A stretch of 64,000 nucleotides of DNA from a virus. This document shows positions 8,749 to 15,677 of the stretch, one piece after another (positions within the stretch are counted from its first letter, which is position 1; the number at the start of each line of letters is the position of its first letter). The position numbers were made by a program, and so were the translations under genes. The DNA lies in IMG/VR virus record IMGVR_UViG_3300034375_007061, positions 49,735 to 113,734 of that record; one strand, 5' to 3'. The notes beneath the pieces are model-generated. The model was not told the DNA's origin, did no database searches, and saw only the letters and a list, made by a program, of their open reading frames with translations.

Positions 8749-8957
8749 CACAAGCACAATGCGACATGCTAGATGCAATGTGGGCATTAGATACTGCTGA
8801 AGAATTGTATAATTACTTTCAAACTTTAAGTAATGAAGAATATCAAATAGCTATTACATTACAAGAAATACTTATTCAAGAATGCGAAGAAGATGAAGTA
8901 AAAAATACTAATATGGCAAAACAAATGCTACAAAGCATTGGAGTAAAACTTGCTTAG
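8730..8957 (+). CDS. Small acidic phage protein, unknown
   Basis: 75 residues, acidic and probably all helix (ELYNYFQTLSNEEYQIAITL, then IQECEEDE). It begins inside the end of the DexA-like gene and its own end overlaps the next small gene. No recognised family. Compact nested packing with its neighbours is the main evidence that it is real. Confidence 0.55.
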   Translation: MRIEGLTQAQCDMLDAMWALDTAEELYNYFQTLSNEEYQIAITLQEILIQECEEDEVKNTNMAKQMLQSIGVKLA

Positions 8958-9126
8958 ATGGTATGATTATCCTATAGCATTTTTAGCAGCAGATTTTATA
9001 TGGGCTAGTGTTCAACTTGCTCTATTTCATGGCATGTGGTTGGGTGGCATTGGTGCATATGCTGTTTATAAATATGGCTGGGATTTTTATTGTAACTGGA
9101 GGTATGAACAAGAATATGGAGAATAG
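8950..9126 (+). CDS. Small membrane protein with TTG start
   Basis: A 58-residue frame that begins at TTG 8950 with a good ribosome site GGAG (8940-8943) six bases upstream and runs to TAG at 9124-9126. The product begins LLRWYDYPIAFLAADFIW and holds one or two hydrophobic segments (ADFIWASVQLALFHGMWLG, then GIGAYAVYKYGW), so it is likely an inner-membrane peptide. It overlaps the end of the 75-residue gene and the start of the MazG-like gene. Function unknown. Confidence 0.55.
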   Translation: MLRWYDYPIAFLAADFIWASVQLALFHGMWLGGIGAYAVYKYGWDFYCNWRYEQEYGE

Positions 9127-9394
9127 TCCTATAAACACACTACAGCAGTTGATGACAATCACAATGGAAGAGTGTGGTGAACTCGTACAACGTTGTAGTA
9201 AAATAATGCGCAAGTATGAAACTTTAGACTTGATTGAAGAAGAACAACGTGTTAAACTAGTGGAAGAACTAGGGGATGTATTTTGTATGATGGAACTAAT
9301 GGTTGGACACGGTATTACAGATTGGCGTGAATTGCATGATCGTGCAGATGTAAAGAAAAACAAACTTAAAAAGTGGAGCACACTGATTAAATGA
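9104..9394 (+). CDS. MazG-like nucleotide pyrophosphohydrolase
   Basis: The open frame extends to 9008, but the earlier part is the membrane-protein gene read in another frame; ATG at 9104 or 9116 is the likely start. TITMEECGELVQRCSKI followed by KLVEELGDVFCMMELMV is the E-x-x-E ... E-x-x-D core of MazG-type all-alpha NTP-PPases. The enzyme would hydrolyse nucleoside triphosphates to monophosphates. It is one of two such enzymes here and not a close copy of the other. GGAGG (9098-9102) is nearby but close to 9104. Confidence 0.7.
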   Translation: MNKNMENSPINTLQQLMTITMEECGELVQRCSKIMRKYETLDLIEEEQRVKLVEELGDVFCMMELMVGHGITDWRELHDRADVKKNKLKKWSTLIK

Positions 9395-9861
9395 AAGTGT
9401 ATATAGGATCATATCCTAATCATAGGTTTTATCACAACTGGTTATACAACTGGTTTGGGTATTCACCTAAGCAACGAACAAGTATAAAGATCCACAAATA
9501 CGATACGTGGAGTATGGATCATACTCTTGCTCCTATTATCCTGCCTATGCTTGTACAGCTAAGAGCTACAAAGCACGGCGCTCCTATGGTAGACATGAAA
9601 GATGTTCCAAAAGAACTACGTGCTACCAAGAAGCAACTGGACGCATACGGCAAGAACGGTGATGTTGATCCAAAGCACTTTGATCGTTGGGACTGGATCA
9701 TGGATGAAATGATCTGGGCGTTCGAACAAAAGTGTCGTGACGATTGGATGGAAGATTACTACTACAACAAGTGGGATCAAGAAGGTGTGAAAGCACATCA
9801 AGATCGTATGTCGAATGGTTTTAGACTTTTTGGCAAATATTATGAAAATTTGTGGGATTAA
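9391..9861 (+). CDS. Conserved T4-like marine phage protein, unknown
   Basis: 156 residues, rich in Trp, Tyr and charged residues. Recognisable blocks are YDTWSMDHTLAPIILPMLVQ and HFDRWDWIMDEMIWAFEQK, which I associate with a family conserved among T4-like phages of marine bacteria. No catalytic motif can be named. It overlaps the MazG-like gene by ATGA, so it is probably in the same transcript. Confidence 0.6.
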   Translation: MKVYIGSYPNHRFYHNWLYNWFGYSPKQRTSIKIHKYDTWSMDHTLAPIILPMLVQLRATKHGAPMVDMKDVPKELRATKKQLDAYGKNGDVDPKHFDRWDWIMDEMIWAFEQKCRDDWMEDYYYNKWDQEGVKAHQDRMSNGFRLFGKYYENLWD

Positions 9862-9864
9862 AAA

Positions 9865-10041
9865 ATGACTAGACTTCGTAAGAAAAGGCTGCTATTGTTA
9901 GCAAGAGATGGTGGAGATCACAAACGCTGGTATAGTCAATACTGCAAACTAATGAAAGAAGGCTTGATTACTTGGCAAATTGGCATTGCCTTTTTAACAG
10001 ATGAAGGCGCTATAGAATTGTATGAAATGGAAAACAGATGA
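9865..10041 (+). CDS. Small basic phage protein, unknown
   Basis: 58 residues starting at ATG 9865 (MTRLRKKRLLLLARDGGDHK) and ending in a TGA that overlaps the next start (ATGA at 10038-10041). The N-terminus is strongly basic; the C-terminal half (TWQIGIAFLTDEGAIELYEM) resembles a small mixed alpha/beta or winged segment. The tight coupling on both sides supports it. Function unknown. Confidence 0.55.
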   Translation: MTRLRKKRLLLLARDGGDHKRWYSQYCKLMKEGLITWQIGIAFLTDEGAIELYEMENR

Positions 10042-10223
10042 AAGTAACAATGTGTGATCCGCCCAGCGGTTGGCGATATGGCTTTCCTAAACCGTTGCCA
10101 GCAGACTTAGGTGAAGATGAGAGTATTATTCCTTGGCTGTTGAGTGAGGGGTATCCGCAGAAAGAGATTGACAACTGCGGCAAACACTTTTATTGTAGAT
10201 ATTGGGAACAGGAAGAAGAATGA
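10038..10223 (+). CDS. Small conserved phage protein, unknown
   Basis: 61 residues. The N-terminal block CDPPSGWRYGFPKPLP is familiar from T4-like phages and other marine viruses. A CGKHFYCRYW segment carries a Cys-His-Cys grouping, but not a standard zinc motif. It overlaps the clamp-loader gene by ATGA, so it lies immediately ahead of replication genes. Function unknown. Confidence 0.6.
   Translation: MKVTMCDPPSGWRYGFPKPLPADLGEDESIIPWLLSEGYPQKEIDNCGKHFYCRYWEQEEE
10169..10197 (+). promoter_or_regulatory. Weak sigma-70-like promoter TTGACA-17-TATTGT
   Basis: TTGACA at 10169-10174 and TATTGT at 10192-10197 with 17-base spacing, inside the 61-residue gene and 23 bases before the gp44 start. 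The -10 is poor, so it is listed only because the spacing matches the other promoters. Confidence 0.3.
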
Positions 10224-11134
10224 AAGAACTATGGGTAGAGAAGTATCGTCCAAAAACGGTGGACGGTTATGTATTTAGAGATGACGCACAAAGAAAACAA
10301 GTTAAGACATGGATCAAAGATAAAACTATTCCGCATTTGCTTTTTAGTGGCAATGCTGGGATTGGTAAAACTACTCTTGCTAAGTTACTTTTTAACGAGC
10401 TCGACATAAATCCATTAGACATATTAGAGATTAACGCAAGTCGCACAAACTCAGTAGATGATGTGCGAGACAAGATTGTTGCGTTTGTGCAAATGATTCC
10501 ATTTGGTGACTTTAAAGTTGTGTTGCTAGATGAGGCTGATTACTTGTCGCCAAACGCACAGGCAGCATTGCGTGGTGTTATGGAAGAATATCACAATACA
10601 GCAAGATTTATTTTAACGTGTAACTATCCAAACAGAATTATTCCAGCGATCCACAGCAGATGCCAAGGCTTCCACATTGCTAAAATTGATCAAACAGAGT
10701 TTACTGCTAGAGTAGCAGAGATTCTTATCACAGAAGGTATTACTCCAGATTTAGATACGCTTGATACATATGTAAAAGCAACTTATCCAGACTTGCGCAA
10801 GTGTATCAATATGGTACAAATGAATTCAGTTGAAGGGAAACTTGTATCTCCACAAGAAGGCGATAGCGGAGAAGCTGACTGGAAACTGGACATGGTTGAG
10901 CTGTTTAAAGCAGGTAAGATTCATGATGCAAGAAAGTTGTTGTGTGGTACGGTACGTGCTGAAGAAATGGAAGAAATTTATCGTTGGTTGTATGACAATA
11001 TTGAATTGTTTGGAACAGACGAACAACAAGACCAGGCCGTGCTAATTATTAAGCAAGGATTGGTAGATCACACATTGGTTGTAGATCCAGAGATTAACTT
11101 AGCAGCTACATTGATTCGTTTAGGAGCATTATGA
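10220..11134 (+). CDS. 44: DNA polymerase clamp loader large subunit (T4 gp44 type)
   Basis: 304 residues, AAA+ RFC-small-subunit fold. Walker A is FSGNAGIGKTTLAK, Walker B VVLLDEADYLSPNAQAALRG, and the arginine-finger SRC motif is AIHSRCQGF. The N-terminal LWVEKYRPKTVDGYVF is the classic RFC/gp44 opening. It forms the ATP-driven loader that places gp45 on primed DNA. Start is ATG 10220, overlapping the previous stop; the frame extends back only to a TTG at 10202. The clamp gp45 and polymerase gp43 are at 37.3 and 32.0 kb. A gp62-like small subunit is not recognised next to it, although T4 places gene 62 there. Confidence 0.92.
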   Translation: MKELWVEKYRPKTVDGYVFRDDAQRKQVKTWIKDKTIPHLLFSGNAGIGKTTLAKLLFNELDINPLDILEINASRTNSVDDVRDKIVAFVQMIPFGDFKVVLLDEADYLSPNAQAALRGVMEEYHNTARFILTCNYPNRIIPAIHSRCQGFHIAKIDQTEFTARVAEILITEGITPDLDTLDTYVKATYPDLRKCINMVQMNSVEGKLVSPQEGDSGEADWKLDMVELFKAGKIHDARKLLCGTVRAEEMEEIYRWLYDNIELFGTDEQQDQAVLIIKQGLVDHTLVVDPEINLAATLIRLGAL

Positions 11135-11559
11135 AAATTCTAATATTTGGTTTGCCCGGATCGGGTAAAACCACATTGGCAAAACCTTTTGCTGAACTTA
11201 TAGGCGGTGTGCATATTAATGCAGACAATGTGCGTAGTCATTATGCTGATTGGGATTTTACACCAGAAGGACGTATGCGTCAAGCGGCACGTATGCGTTA
11301 TCTAGCAGACGGTGTTGTAATGGCAGGCAAAGTAGCAGTTGCAGATTTTGTTGCGCCTACTGATCAAGCACGTATGGAGTTTAATCCAGATTTTACGGTA
11401 TGGATGGATACTATTAAAGAAGGTAGATTTGCAGACACAAATAAAATGTTTGTGCCTCCTGCCCATTTTGATTATCATGTAAGTAAATGGTTTACGGATA
11501 CACATGAACAACTTATGAAAATTGTTGCAACTTTTATGGATAGAAATAAAAATGTTTGA
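11131..11559 (+). CDS. P-loop kinase, adenylylsulfate-kinase-like
   Basis: 142 residues with Walker A FGLPGSGKTTLAKP and HINADNVRSHYADWDFT, the ADxVR segment typical of APS kinase and related small-molecule kinases. Mid-region VAVADFVAPTDQAR also matches the APS kinase pattern (FISP). Shorter than CysC (about 200). It sits in an ATGA/overlap pair with a nucleotidyltransferase at 11552. The pair recalls PAPS synthesis or an NadR-like split kinase and adenylyltransferase. The true substrate is unknown. Confidence 0.65.
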   Translation: MKILIFGLPGSGKTTLAKPFAELIGGVHINADNVRSHYADWDFTPEGRMRQAARMRYLADGVVMAGKVAVADFVAPTDQARMEFNPDFTVWMDTIKEGRFADTNKMFVPPAHFDYHVSKWFTDTHEQLMKIVATFMDRNKNV

Positions 11560-11941
11560 TTGGAAAAAACCAACAGCACAAATGCTTGGGCGGTGGCAAC
11601 CTTGGCATGATGGGCATACAGAATTATTCAAAAAAGCCTTGACAAATACTGGTCAAGTTTGTATAATGATAAGAGATGTTTGCGGTGTTGATGCAGGCAT
11701 GGGGAACAATGATAATCCTTTTAACTATAGAGTAGCAAGGAAAAATATCATAGACGGGCTTGCTAAACACGGTTACACTTGCGGTGAAGAATATGAAATA
11801 ATAAGTGTTCCTAATATTGTTGATATTAGTTACGGAAGAAGTGTTGGATATACTTTTACACAACACAACTTAGGGGAAGAAATACACAATATTAGTGCCA
11901 CAAAGATTAGAGCAAAAATGAGAGAGAAAGGCGAACTATGA
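11552..11941 (+). CDS. HxGH-type nucleotidyltransferase
   Basis: 129 residues from ATG 11552 ([20 protein letters not shown]). [10 protein letters not shown] is the nucleotide-binding motif of the adenylyl/cytidylyltransferase superfamily, very close to the GRFQPFHxGH of NMN adenylyltransferases (NadM, NadR). The C-terminal [10 protein letters not shown] corresponds to the ISxTxxR phosphate-binding motif. ATP sulfurylase is the other candidate, given the APS-kinase-like neighbour. It overlaps the kinase by 8 bases and the ferredoxin gene by ATGA. A perfect sigma-70 promoter lies inside it. Confidence 0.7.
   Translation: MFDWKKPTAQMLGRWQPWHDGHTELFKKALTNTGQVCIMIRDVCGVDAGMGNNDNPFNYRVARKNIIDGLAKHGYTCGEEYEIISVPNIVDISYGRSVGYTFTQHNLGEEIHNISATKIRAKMREKGEL
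11639..11667 (+). promoter_or_regulatory. Perfect sigma-70 consensus promoter inside a gene
   Basis: TTGACA (11639-11644), 17 bases, TATAAT (11662-11667): full consensus in both boxes. It lies in the first third of the nucleotidyltransferase gene, so it would drive a transcript with a leader of about 260 bases before the ferredoxin gene. Confidence 0.6.
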
Positions 11942-12279
11942 CATATATTGTAAATGATCAATGCATTAAATGTAAACACATGGATTGTGTTGAAGTTTGT
12001 CCAGTAGATTGTTTCTACGAAGGTGAAAACATGTTGGTGATAAATCCGCAAGAATGTATTGATTGCGGAGTCTGTGAGCCAGAATGCCCTGCTGACGCCA
12101 TTTGGCCTGATACAAAAGAAGGAGCAGACAAATGGGTAGAATTTAATCAAAAATATGCAGACTTATGGCCAGTTATTACTGAAATGCGTCCAGAGGATGT
12201 GCCAGAGGATGCAGATAAATGGCACGGGATGGAAGGCAAAATGGAATACTTCAGTGAGGCACCAGGACGTGGCGACTGA
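11938..12279 (+). CDS. fdxA: Seven-iron ferredoxin, FdxA type
   Basis: 113 residues, the normal FdxA length. The cysteine layout fits a [3Fe-4S]/[4Fe-4S] ferredoxin: C9-x2-C12-x4-C17-x3-C21P and C40-x2-C43-x2-C46-x3-C50P. Blocks such as [17 protein letters not shown] and [14 protein letters not shown] match Azotobacter-type ferredoxin I and alphaproteobacterial FdxA closely. The C-terminal helical extension is also present. It could feed electrons to the radical SAM enzymes in this genome (three candidates), but partners are inference. A host-derived gene is likely. It overlaps the nucleotidyltransferase by ATGA. Confidence 0.92.
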   Translation: MTYIVNDQCIKCKHMDCVEVCPVDCFYEGENMLVINPQECIDCGVCEPECPADAIWPDTKEGADKWVEFNQKYADLWPVITEMRPEDVPEDADKWHGMEGKMEYFSEAPGRGD

Positions 12280-12454
12280 TAACAAAAGTTTGATAAATGA
12301 TATTGTAAGAGTAAGTGTATTAGAAGAAGAAATAGAATATTACAAAACACTTTTACAGCCTAGTGACACTGGACATATCCACACAACAATAAATTTTTTA
12401 AGTCAAAGACTATCTAACATCAAAGGAGAATTAGCGGGATGGCCGTTCGATTAG
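12269..12454 (+). CDS. Small conserved phage protein with GTG start
   Basis: The open frame extends to 12155, but that part is the ferredoxin read in another frame. GTG 12269 has GTGAGG about nine bases upstream and gives a 61-residue product ([15 protein letters not shown]...). The rest is helical with a well-ordered stretch [20 protein letters not shown], familiar from T4-like marine phages. It overlaps both ferredoxin and thyX. Function unknown. Confidence 0.55.
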   Translation: MATDNKSLINDIVRVSVLEEEIEYYKTLLQPSDTGHIHTTINFLSQRLSNIKGELAGWPFD

Positions 12455-13131
12455 TAAGTTACACAAAAGCAACAGAAGAATTTGTAAAAGAAGGCATCAA
12501 CAACGATGATTTGTTGGATTTGGTTGCATTTTGTGCTAGGGTAAGTAATCCTGCCAATCAAATGAATAGTGAAACAAGTGAAAAACTTGTAAAGTATTTG
12601 ATCAAACACGCACACTGGTCACCACTGGAAATGGTAAACGTGTGTATGGAGATTGACACTACACGTGATATTGCACATCAGATTGTGCGTCACCGTAGTT
12701 TTGCTTTCCAAGAGTTTAGTCAGCGTTATGCAGAGCCTGGCGATATGGGCGAAGTATTTGTAACAAGTGAAGCAAGACTACAAGATACTAAAAATAGACA
12801 GAACAGCATTGAACTAGACTTAGGCGCAGAAGGCAATGCCGAACTTGTTTCACGTTGGGAGGAGCTTCAGCAAGATGTTTGCTTTACAGCAGGCAAAGCA
12901 TATGACTGGGCAATCAATAACGGTATTGCTAAAGAAGTTGCACGTAAAGTACTGCCAGAAGGACTTACAAAAACAAGATTGTATATGAATGGTACACTGC
13001 GTAGTTGGGTGCATTATATTGAGTTGCGAGGTGCTAATGGAACACAAAAAGAACACATGGAGATCGCTTGGGAGTGTGCTAAGGTCATCGCAGAGATATT
13101 TCCTCTTGCAGCAGAACTCAATGCCTCCTAG
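12439..13131 (+). CDS. thyX: Flavin-dependent thymidylate synthase ThyX
   Basis: 230 residues. The ThyX signature R-H-R-x7-S-x-R-Y is present as RHRSFAFQEFSQRY (residues 84-97). KVLPEGLTKTRLYMNGTLRS is the usual second substrate-binding block. The enzyme methylates dUMP to dTMP using methylene-tetrahydrofolate and FADH2. It supplies thymidine for replication of an A+T-rich phage genome. FolE elsewhere in the window could in principle also support folate. The start overlaps the preceding small gene. Confidence 0.93.
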   Translation: MAVRLVSYTKATEEFVKEGINNDDLLDLVAFCARVSNPANQMNSETSEKLVKYLIKHAHWSPLEMVNVCMEIDTTRDIAHQIVRHRSFAFQEFSQRYAEPGDMGEVFVTSEARLQDTKNRQNSIELDLGAEGNAELVSRWEELQQDVCFTAGKAYDWAINNGIAKEVARKVLPEGLTKTRLYMNGTLRSWVHYIELRGANGTQKEHMEIAWECAKVIAEIFPLAAELNAS

Positions 13132-13381
13132 TATTGAAATAGATGTAGAATGGAAAGAACACTATGCATGGTGGCCTGTGCGTAGTAGTTGGAGTAAAAA
13201 ACTAATATGGTTTAAAAAATATTGGAAAGGAGAAATCTTCTATGATGCTATGGGAAGACCGCCAATAAAGGAAAGTAGTTGGAAACTCGTCTACACGGAA
13301 AACGAGTATTTGCTGTATCTTTTAAAACAGGATGAAAAATACAATCATCCTTTAGCATTCAAGAGTGTAAGGGCTATCTAG
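13121..13381 (+). CDS. Conserved phage protein downstream of thyX, unknown
   Basis: 86 residues from ATG 13121, overlapping the thyX stop. Trp-rich (EWKEHYAWWPVRSSW, then IWFKKYWKGEIFYDAMG). The frame is open further upstream only because it runs through thyX. No motif of known function. The stop lies within the perfect inverted repeat at 13367-13388 that separates it from the convergent phoH gene. Confidence 0.6.
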   Translation: MPPSIEIDVEWKEHYAWWPVRSSWSKKLIWFKKYWKGEIFYDAMGRPPIKESSWKLVYTENEYLLYLLKQDEKYNHPLAFKSVRAI

Positions 13382-13388
13382 CCCTTAC
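13367..13388. terminator. Perfect inverted repeat between convergent genes, possible bidirectional terminator
   Basis: GTAAGGGCTA (13367-13376) and TAGCCCTTAC (13379-13388) pair perfectly over ten bases around a two-base centre. The repeat sits exactly where a plus-strand gene ends (13381) and minus-strand phoH ends (13390). The following T run is short on both strands, so termination is likely but not certain. Confidence 0.55.
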
Positions 13389-13389
13389 T

Positions 13390-14121
13390 TTATGCGTCTC
13401 CGTAAATTTCTAAGACTTCTTTAACAGCTTCATGTCTTTCAATATCTCCTTTGTGGAAGTTTACCACACTAATTGTTTTAGTTTCTGTATTATTTAATTG
13501 ATTAGTAAAATGTATTAGTCCATTATCTTTGAGCCTATCAGCTTGTGCTAGGTCTCCTGTAACAACCATTTTACTACCTTTCCCAATACGTGTAAGCAAC
13601 ATTTTCATTTGATTTGGTGTTGCATTTTGCATTTCGTCAGCAACTATAAAACTATTTTTAAATGTCCGTCCACGCATGTATGCTAGTGGTGATATTTCAA
13701 TTACACCTTCTTGAATCATGGATTCAATTTCATTAGCATAAAAATATTCGCGAAATACATCAAAAATAGGTCTTGTCCATGGAGCCATTTTTTCTTCTAA
13801 TGTACCAGGCAAGAATCCTAGATCTTCGTCTGCACTTACAGCCGGTCTAGTGACAACAATTTTTTCTACATCTGTATCTATAAATGCCTTCACTGCTGCC
13901 TGACAGGCTAGTAATGTTTTACCTGTACCTGCTGGACCAATTCCAAATACAATATTTTTCGATTCGTCTAAAAGTTCAATTACATAATCTTCTTGACTTC
14001 TATTTCTTGGAAGTAAAGATACTGATTGACTTTTTTTTGGAAGGAAATTATTTAATCTAACAACATTATTACTATTGTTTGCTTTTACAAATGCTTGCCG
14101 TCTAGCTTGCTTTTTACCCAT
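13390..14121 (-). CDS. phoH: PhoH-like P-loop ATPase
   Basis: 243 residues, the only gene on the minus strand. Walker A is GIGPAGTGKTLLA (about residues 60-72) and Walker B is FIVADEMQNATPNQMKMLL, both diagnostic of PhoH. The segment VVTRPAVSADEDLGFLPG is also typical. PhoH proteins are ATPases, possibly RNA helicase related, widespread in marine phages; their role in infection is not settled. AGGAGG (complement of 14127-14132) is five bases before the start. The leader can form a nested hairpin. Confidence 0.93.
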   Translation of the reverse strand: MGKKQARRQAFVKANNSNNVVRLNNFLPKKSQSVSLLPRNRSQEDYVIELLDESKNIVFGIGPAGTGKTLLACQAAVKAFIDTDVEKIVVTRPAVSADEDLGFLPGTLEEKMAPWTRPIFDVFREYFYANEIESMIQEGVIEISPLAYMRGRTFKNSFIVADEMQNATPNQMKMLLTRIGKGSKMVVTGDLAQADRLKDNGLIHFTNQLNNTETKTISVVNFHKGDIERHEAVKEVLEIYGDA

Positions 14122-14141
14122 TTACACCTCCTATGAGTTAG

Positions 14142-14176
14142 GCAGGGTCTTCCATTTGCAGGAAGTGGCTCCCTGC
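14142..14176. other. Nested hairpin in the phoH leader region
   Basis: GCAGGG (14142-14147) pairs with CCCTGC (14171-14176), and inside it CTTCC (14149-14153) pairs with GGAAG (14161-14165). It lies in the divergent region, just upstream of phoH's ribosome site, and would be transcribed in the phoH leader. No T run follows, so it does not look like an intrinsic terminator. A regulatory RNA structure is possible. Confidence 0.4.
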
Positions 14177-14245
14177 TAATGTATTTACATTTGATTTGCT
14201 ATCATAAAGTGCGTACTGAATTTAAACCTATATAGATCTTAAAGT

Positions 14246-14253
14246 GATAAATA
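14246..14253 (+). promoter_or_regulatory. T4-type late promoter GATAAATA
   Basis: GATAAATA within AAAGTGATAAATAT, 21 bases before the start at 14275. The 14-base context is the same as that of the late promoter at 60962. It is followed by an inverted copy, ATTTATCA, at 14268-14275. Confidence 0.75.
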
Positions 14254-14274
14254 TTAAAAAGAGAAAGATTTATC

Positions 14275-14838
14275 ATGCCTAAAATACTTGACACACTTGA
14301 CGTTATTAAAAACTTATCATCTATTTTCGAAAATGATAAGGCCTTTGGTATATTAAAGGATTTTGAACGTGTACTAGACGAACTAGGAATTTATGTTTAC
14401 AAAAATTGGGACGAAGGTGAACTTGTTGAGGGTCCTGTAATTGACAGACATTGGGTTAAATGTGTGTTTATGTGGCCTGAAAAAGAAATGCCAGATCCTG
14501 CTGGCGGTAAACGTTTAATTGATTATGATTGTAAAATTGGTTATGAAAAATCTACAATTATAAAACCACGTCAAATTAAAAAACCAGATGATATTCGTCC
14601 AGGTACAAAAAAAGGCAAACTTGATAAAATTCCTGTATGGTTAGTGCATATTCAAATGCCAAAAAAATTAATTATTGATATTTACGGTGGGTCTATAGAA
14701 GATATTGATTTACCAGAAGTTCAAGGACAGCAACAACCTCCAGCACCAGCAGCAGGAGCAATGCCTCCGCCAATGCCAGGTGGCGACTTAGGTGGAGCAC
14801 CAGCAGGTGAGGCACCAGTAGATACAGGAGCAGTGTAA
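14275..14838 (+). CDS. Conserved T4-like virion-type protein with Pro/Gly-rich tail
   Basis: 187 residues. A folded N-terminal part (DTLDVIKNLSSIFENDKAFG, later VKCVFMWPEKEMPDP and KIPVWLVHIQMPKKL) is followed by a Pro, Ala and Gly-rich disordered tail from about residue 145. I associate this family with structural genes of T4-like marine phages, and the late promoter in front supports a virion role. No T4 homologue can be named. TAATG junction with the next gene. Confidence 0.55.
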   Translation: MPKILDTLDVIKNLSSIFENDKAFGILKDFERVLDELGIYVYKNWDEGELVEGPVIDRHWVKCVFMWPEKEMPDPAGGKRLIDYDCKIGYEKSTIIKPRQIKKPDDIRPGTKKGKLDKIPVWLVHIQMPKKLIIDIYGGSIEDIDLPEVQGQQQPPAPAAGAMPPPMPGGDLGGAPAGEAPVDTGAV

Positions 14839-15548
14839 TGACTCTTAGAGCTAAAGATTTACATGACATGGTCAAACCTGTATTTGAAATTGACAACTTT
14901 CAAAGTAAAATGGGCGAAGATGAAAATATTGTAGTTGTAAGTTTTAATGTAAACGAACAACAGGCAGCGAAAGATCTTGTAGATTTTATTGAAAAAGGTT
15001 ATGGCTTTGTTTTAGACGCTGATGCAACTCCTGGCGAAATTGATAATAACATGTATAAAGTCTTTGTTGAAATGGAGCGTAACGGAAAAGTTGGTCAAAA
15101 CATTACAGAATTATTAGACGGGGTAGGCAAATTAGCAGACATAGATACTTTTAGATTTAGATATCACAAAAGTTTTAGAAGTCGAATAGCAGATACAGCA
15201 ACACTAGAAGAAATCGTACCGTTTTCTGCAGATGCTTATGCTGAAACTATGTTAGAAATATCAGAAAATTATGATAGATTTTTTGAAAAAACAGCGGTTG
15301 AAAAAATAGAAATATTTGAAGATAATATATTAATTAAAAAAGCATTTGCTGATCCTATTGGATTTAAAATAAAAAACTATGGTCCAACATTAACAATGCT
15401 TGAAAATTTAGAAAAAATTAATGTGCAGGATTATCCAGAATTGCTATTTTTAACTAAATACCTTGGAGACTATAATGTTACCAAATACGGTGACAAAACG
15501 TTAACACTGGAAAACAATGGATACACACTCGTGGTCGAAAGACTATAA
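14838..15548 (+). CDS. Conserved T4-like virion-type protein, unknown
   Basis: 236 residues, co-transcribed with the preceding late gene through a TAATG junction. Acidic, mixed alpha/beta, with a clear hydrophobic strand NIVVVSFNVN and the end YTLVVERL. The segment YHKSFRSRIADTATLEEIVP is distinctive. No enzyme signature. A structural or assembly role is inferred from the promoter and neighbours. Confidence 0.55.
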   Translation: MTLRAKDLHDMVKPVFEIDNFQSKMGEDENIVVVSFNVNEQQAAKDLVDFIEKGYGFVLDADATPGEIDNNMYKVFVEMERNGKVGQNITELLDGVGKLADIDTFRFRYHKSFRSRIADTATLEEIVPFSADAYAETMLEISENYDRFFEKTAVEKIEIFEDNILIKKAFADPIGFKIKNYGPTLTMLENLEKINVQDYPELLFLTKYLGDYNVTKYGDKTLTLENNGYTLVVERL

Positions 15549-15675
15549 CGGAACATATTGTAAAAACTGCGGGCACCCCGGACATTGTGGTGTACCTCTC
15601 TATAACTCACCAAATATAATAAAAATGTGTGATACTTGCAGATGTGAGTTCTGCGCCAAGGACAAAAAGGAATAA
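15517..15675 (+). CDS. Small cysteine-rich zinc-ribbon-like protein
   Basis: 52 residues from ATG 15517 to TAA 15675, overlapping the previous gene's end. Cysteines are in two groups: YCKNCGHPGHC near residue 15-24 and MCDTCRCEFC near residue 38-47. The first group with its histidines resembles a zinc knuckle; together they would form a zinc ribbon. It lies between a virion-type gene and the endolysin. Function unknown. Confidence 0.55.
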   Translation: MDTHSWSKDYNGTYCKNCGHPGHCGVPLYNSPNIIKMCDTCRCEFCAKDKKE

Positions 15676-15677
15676 CT

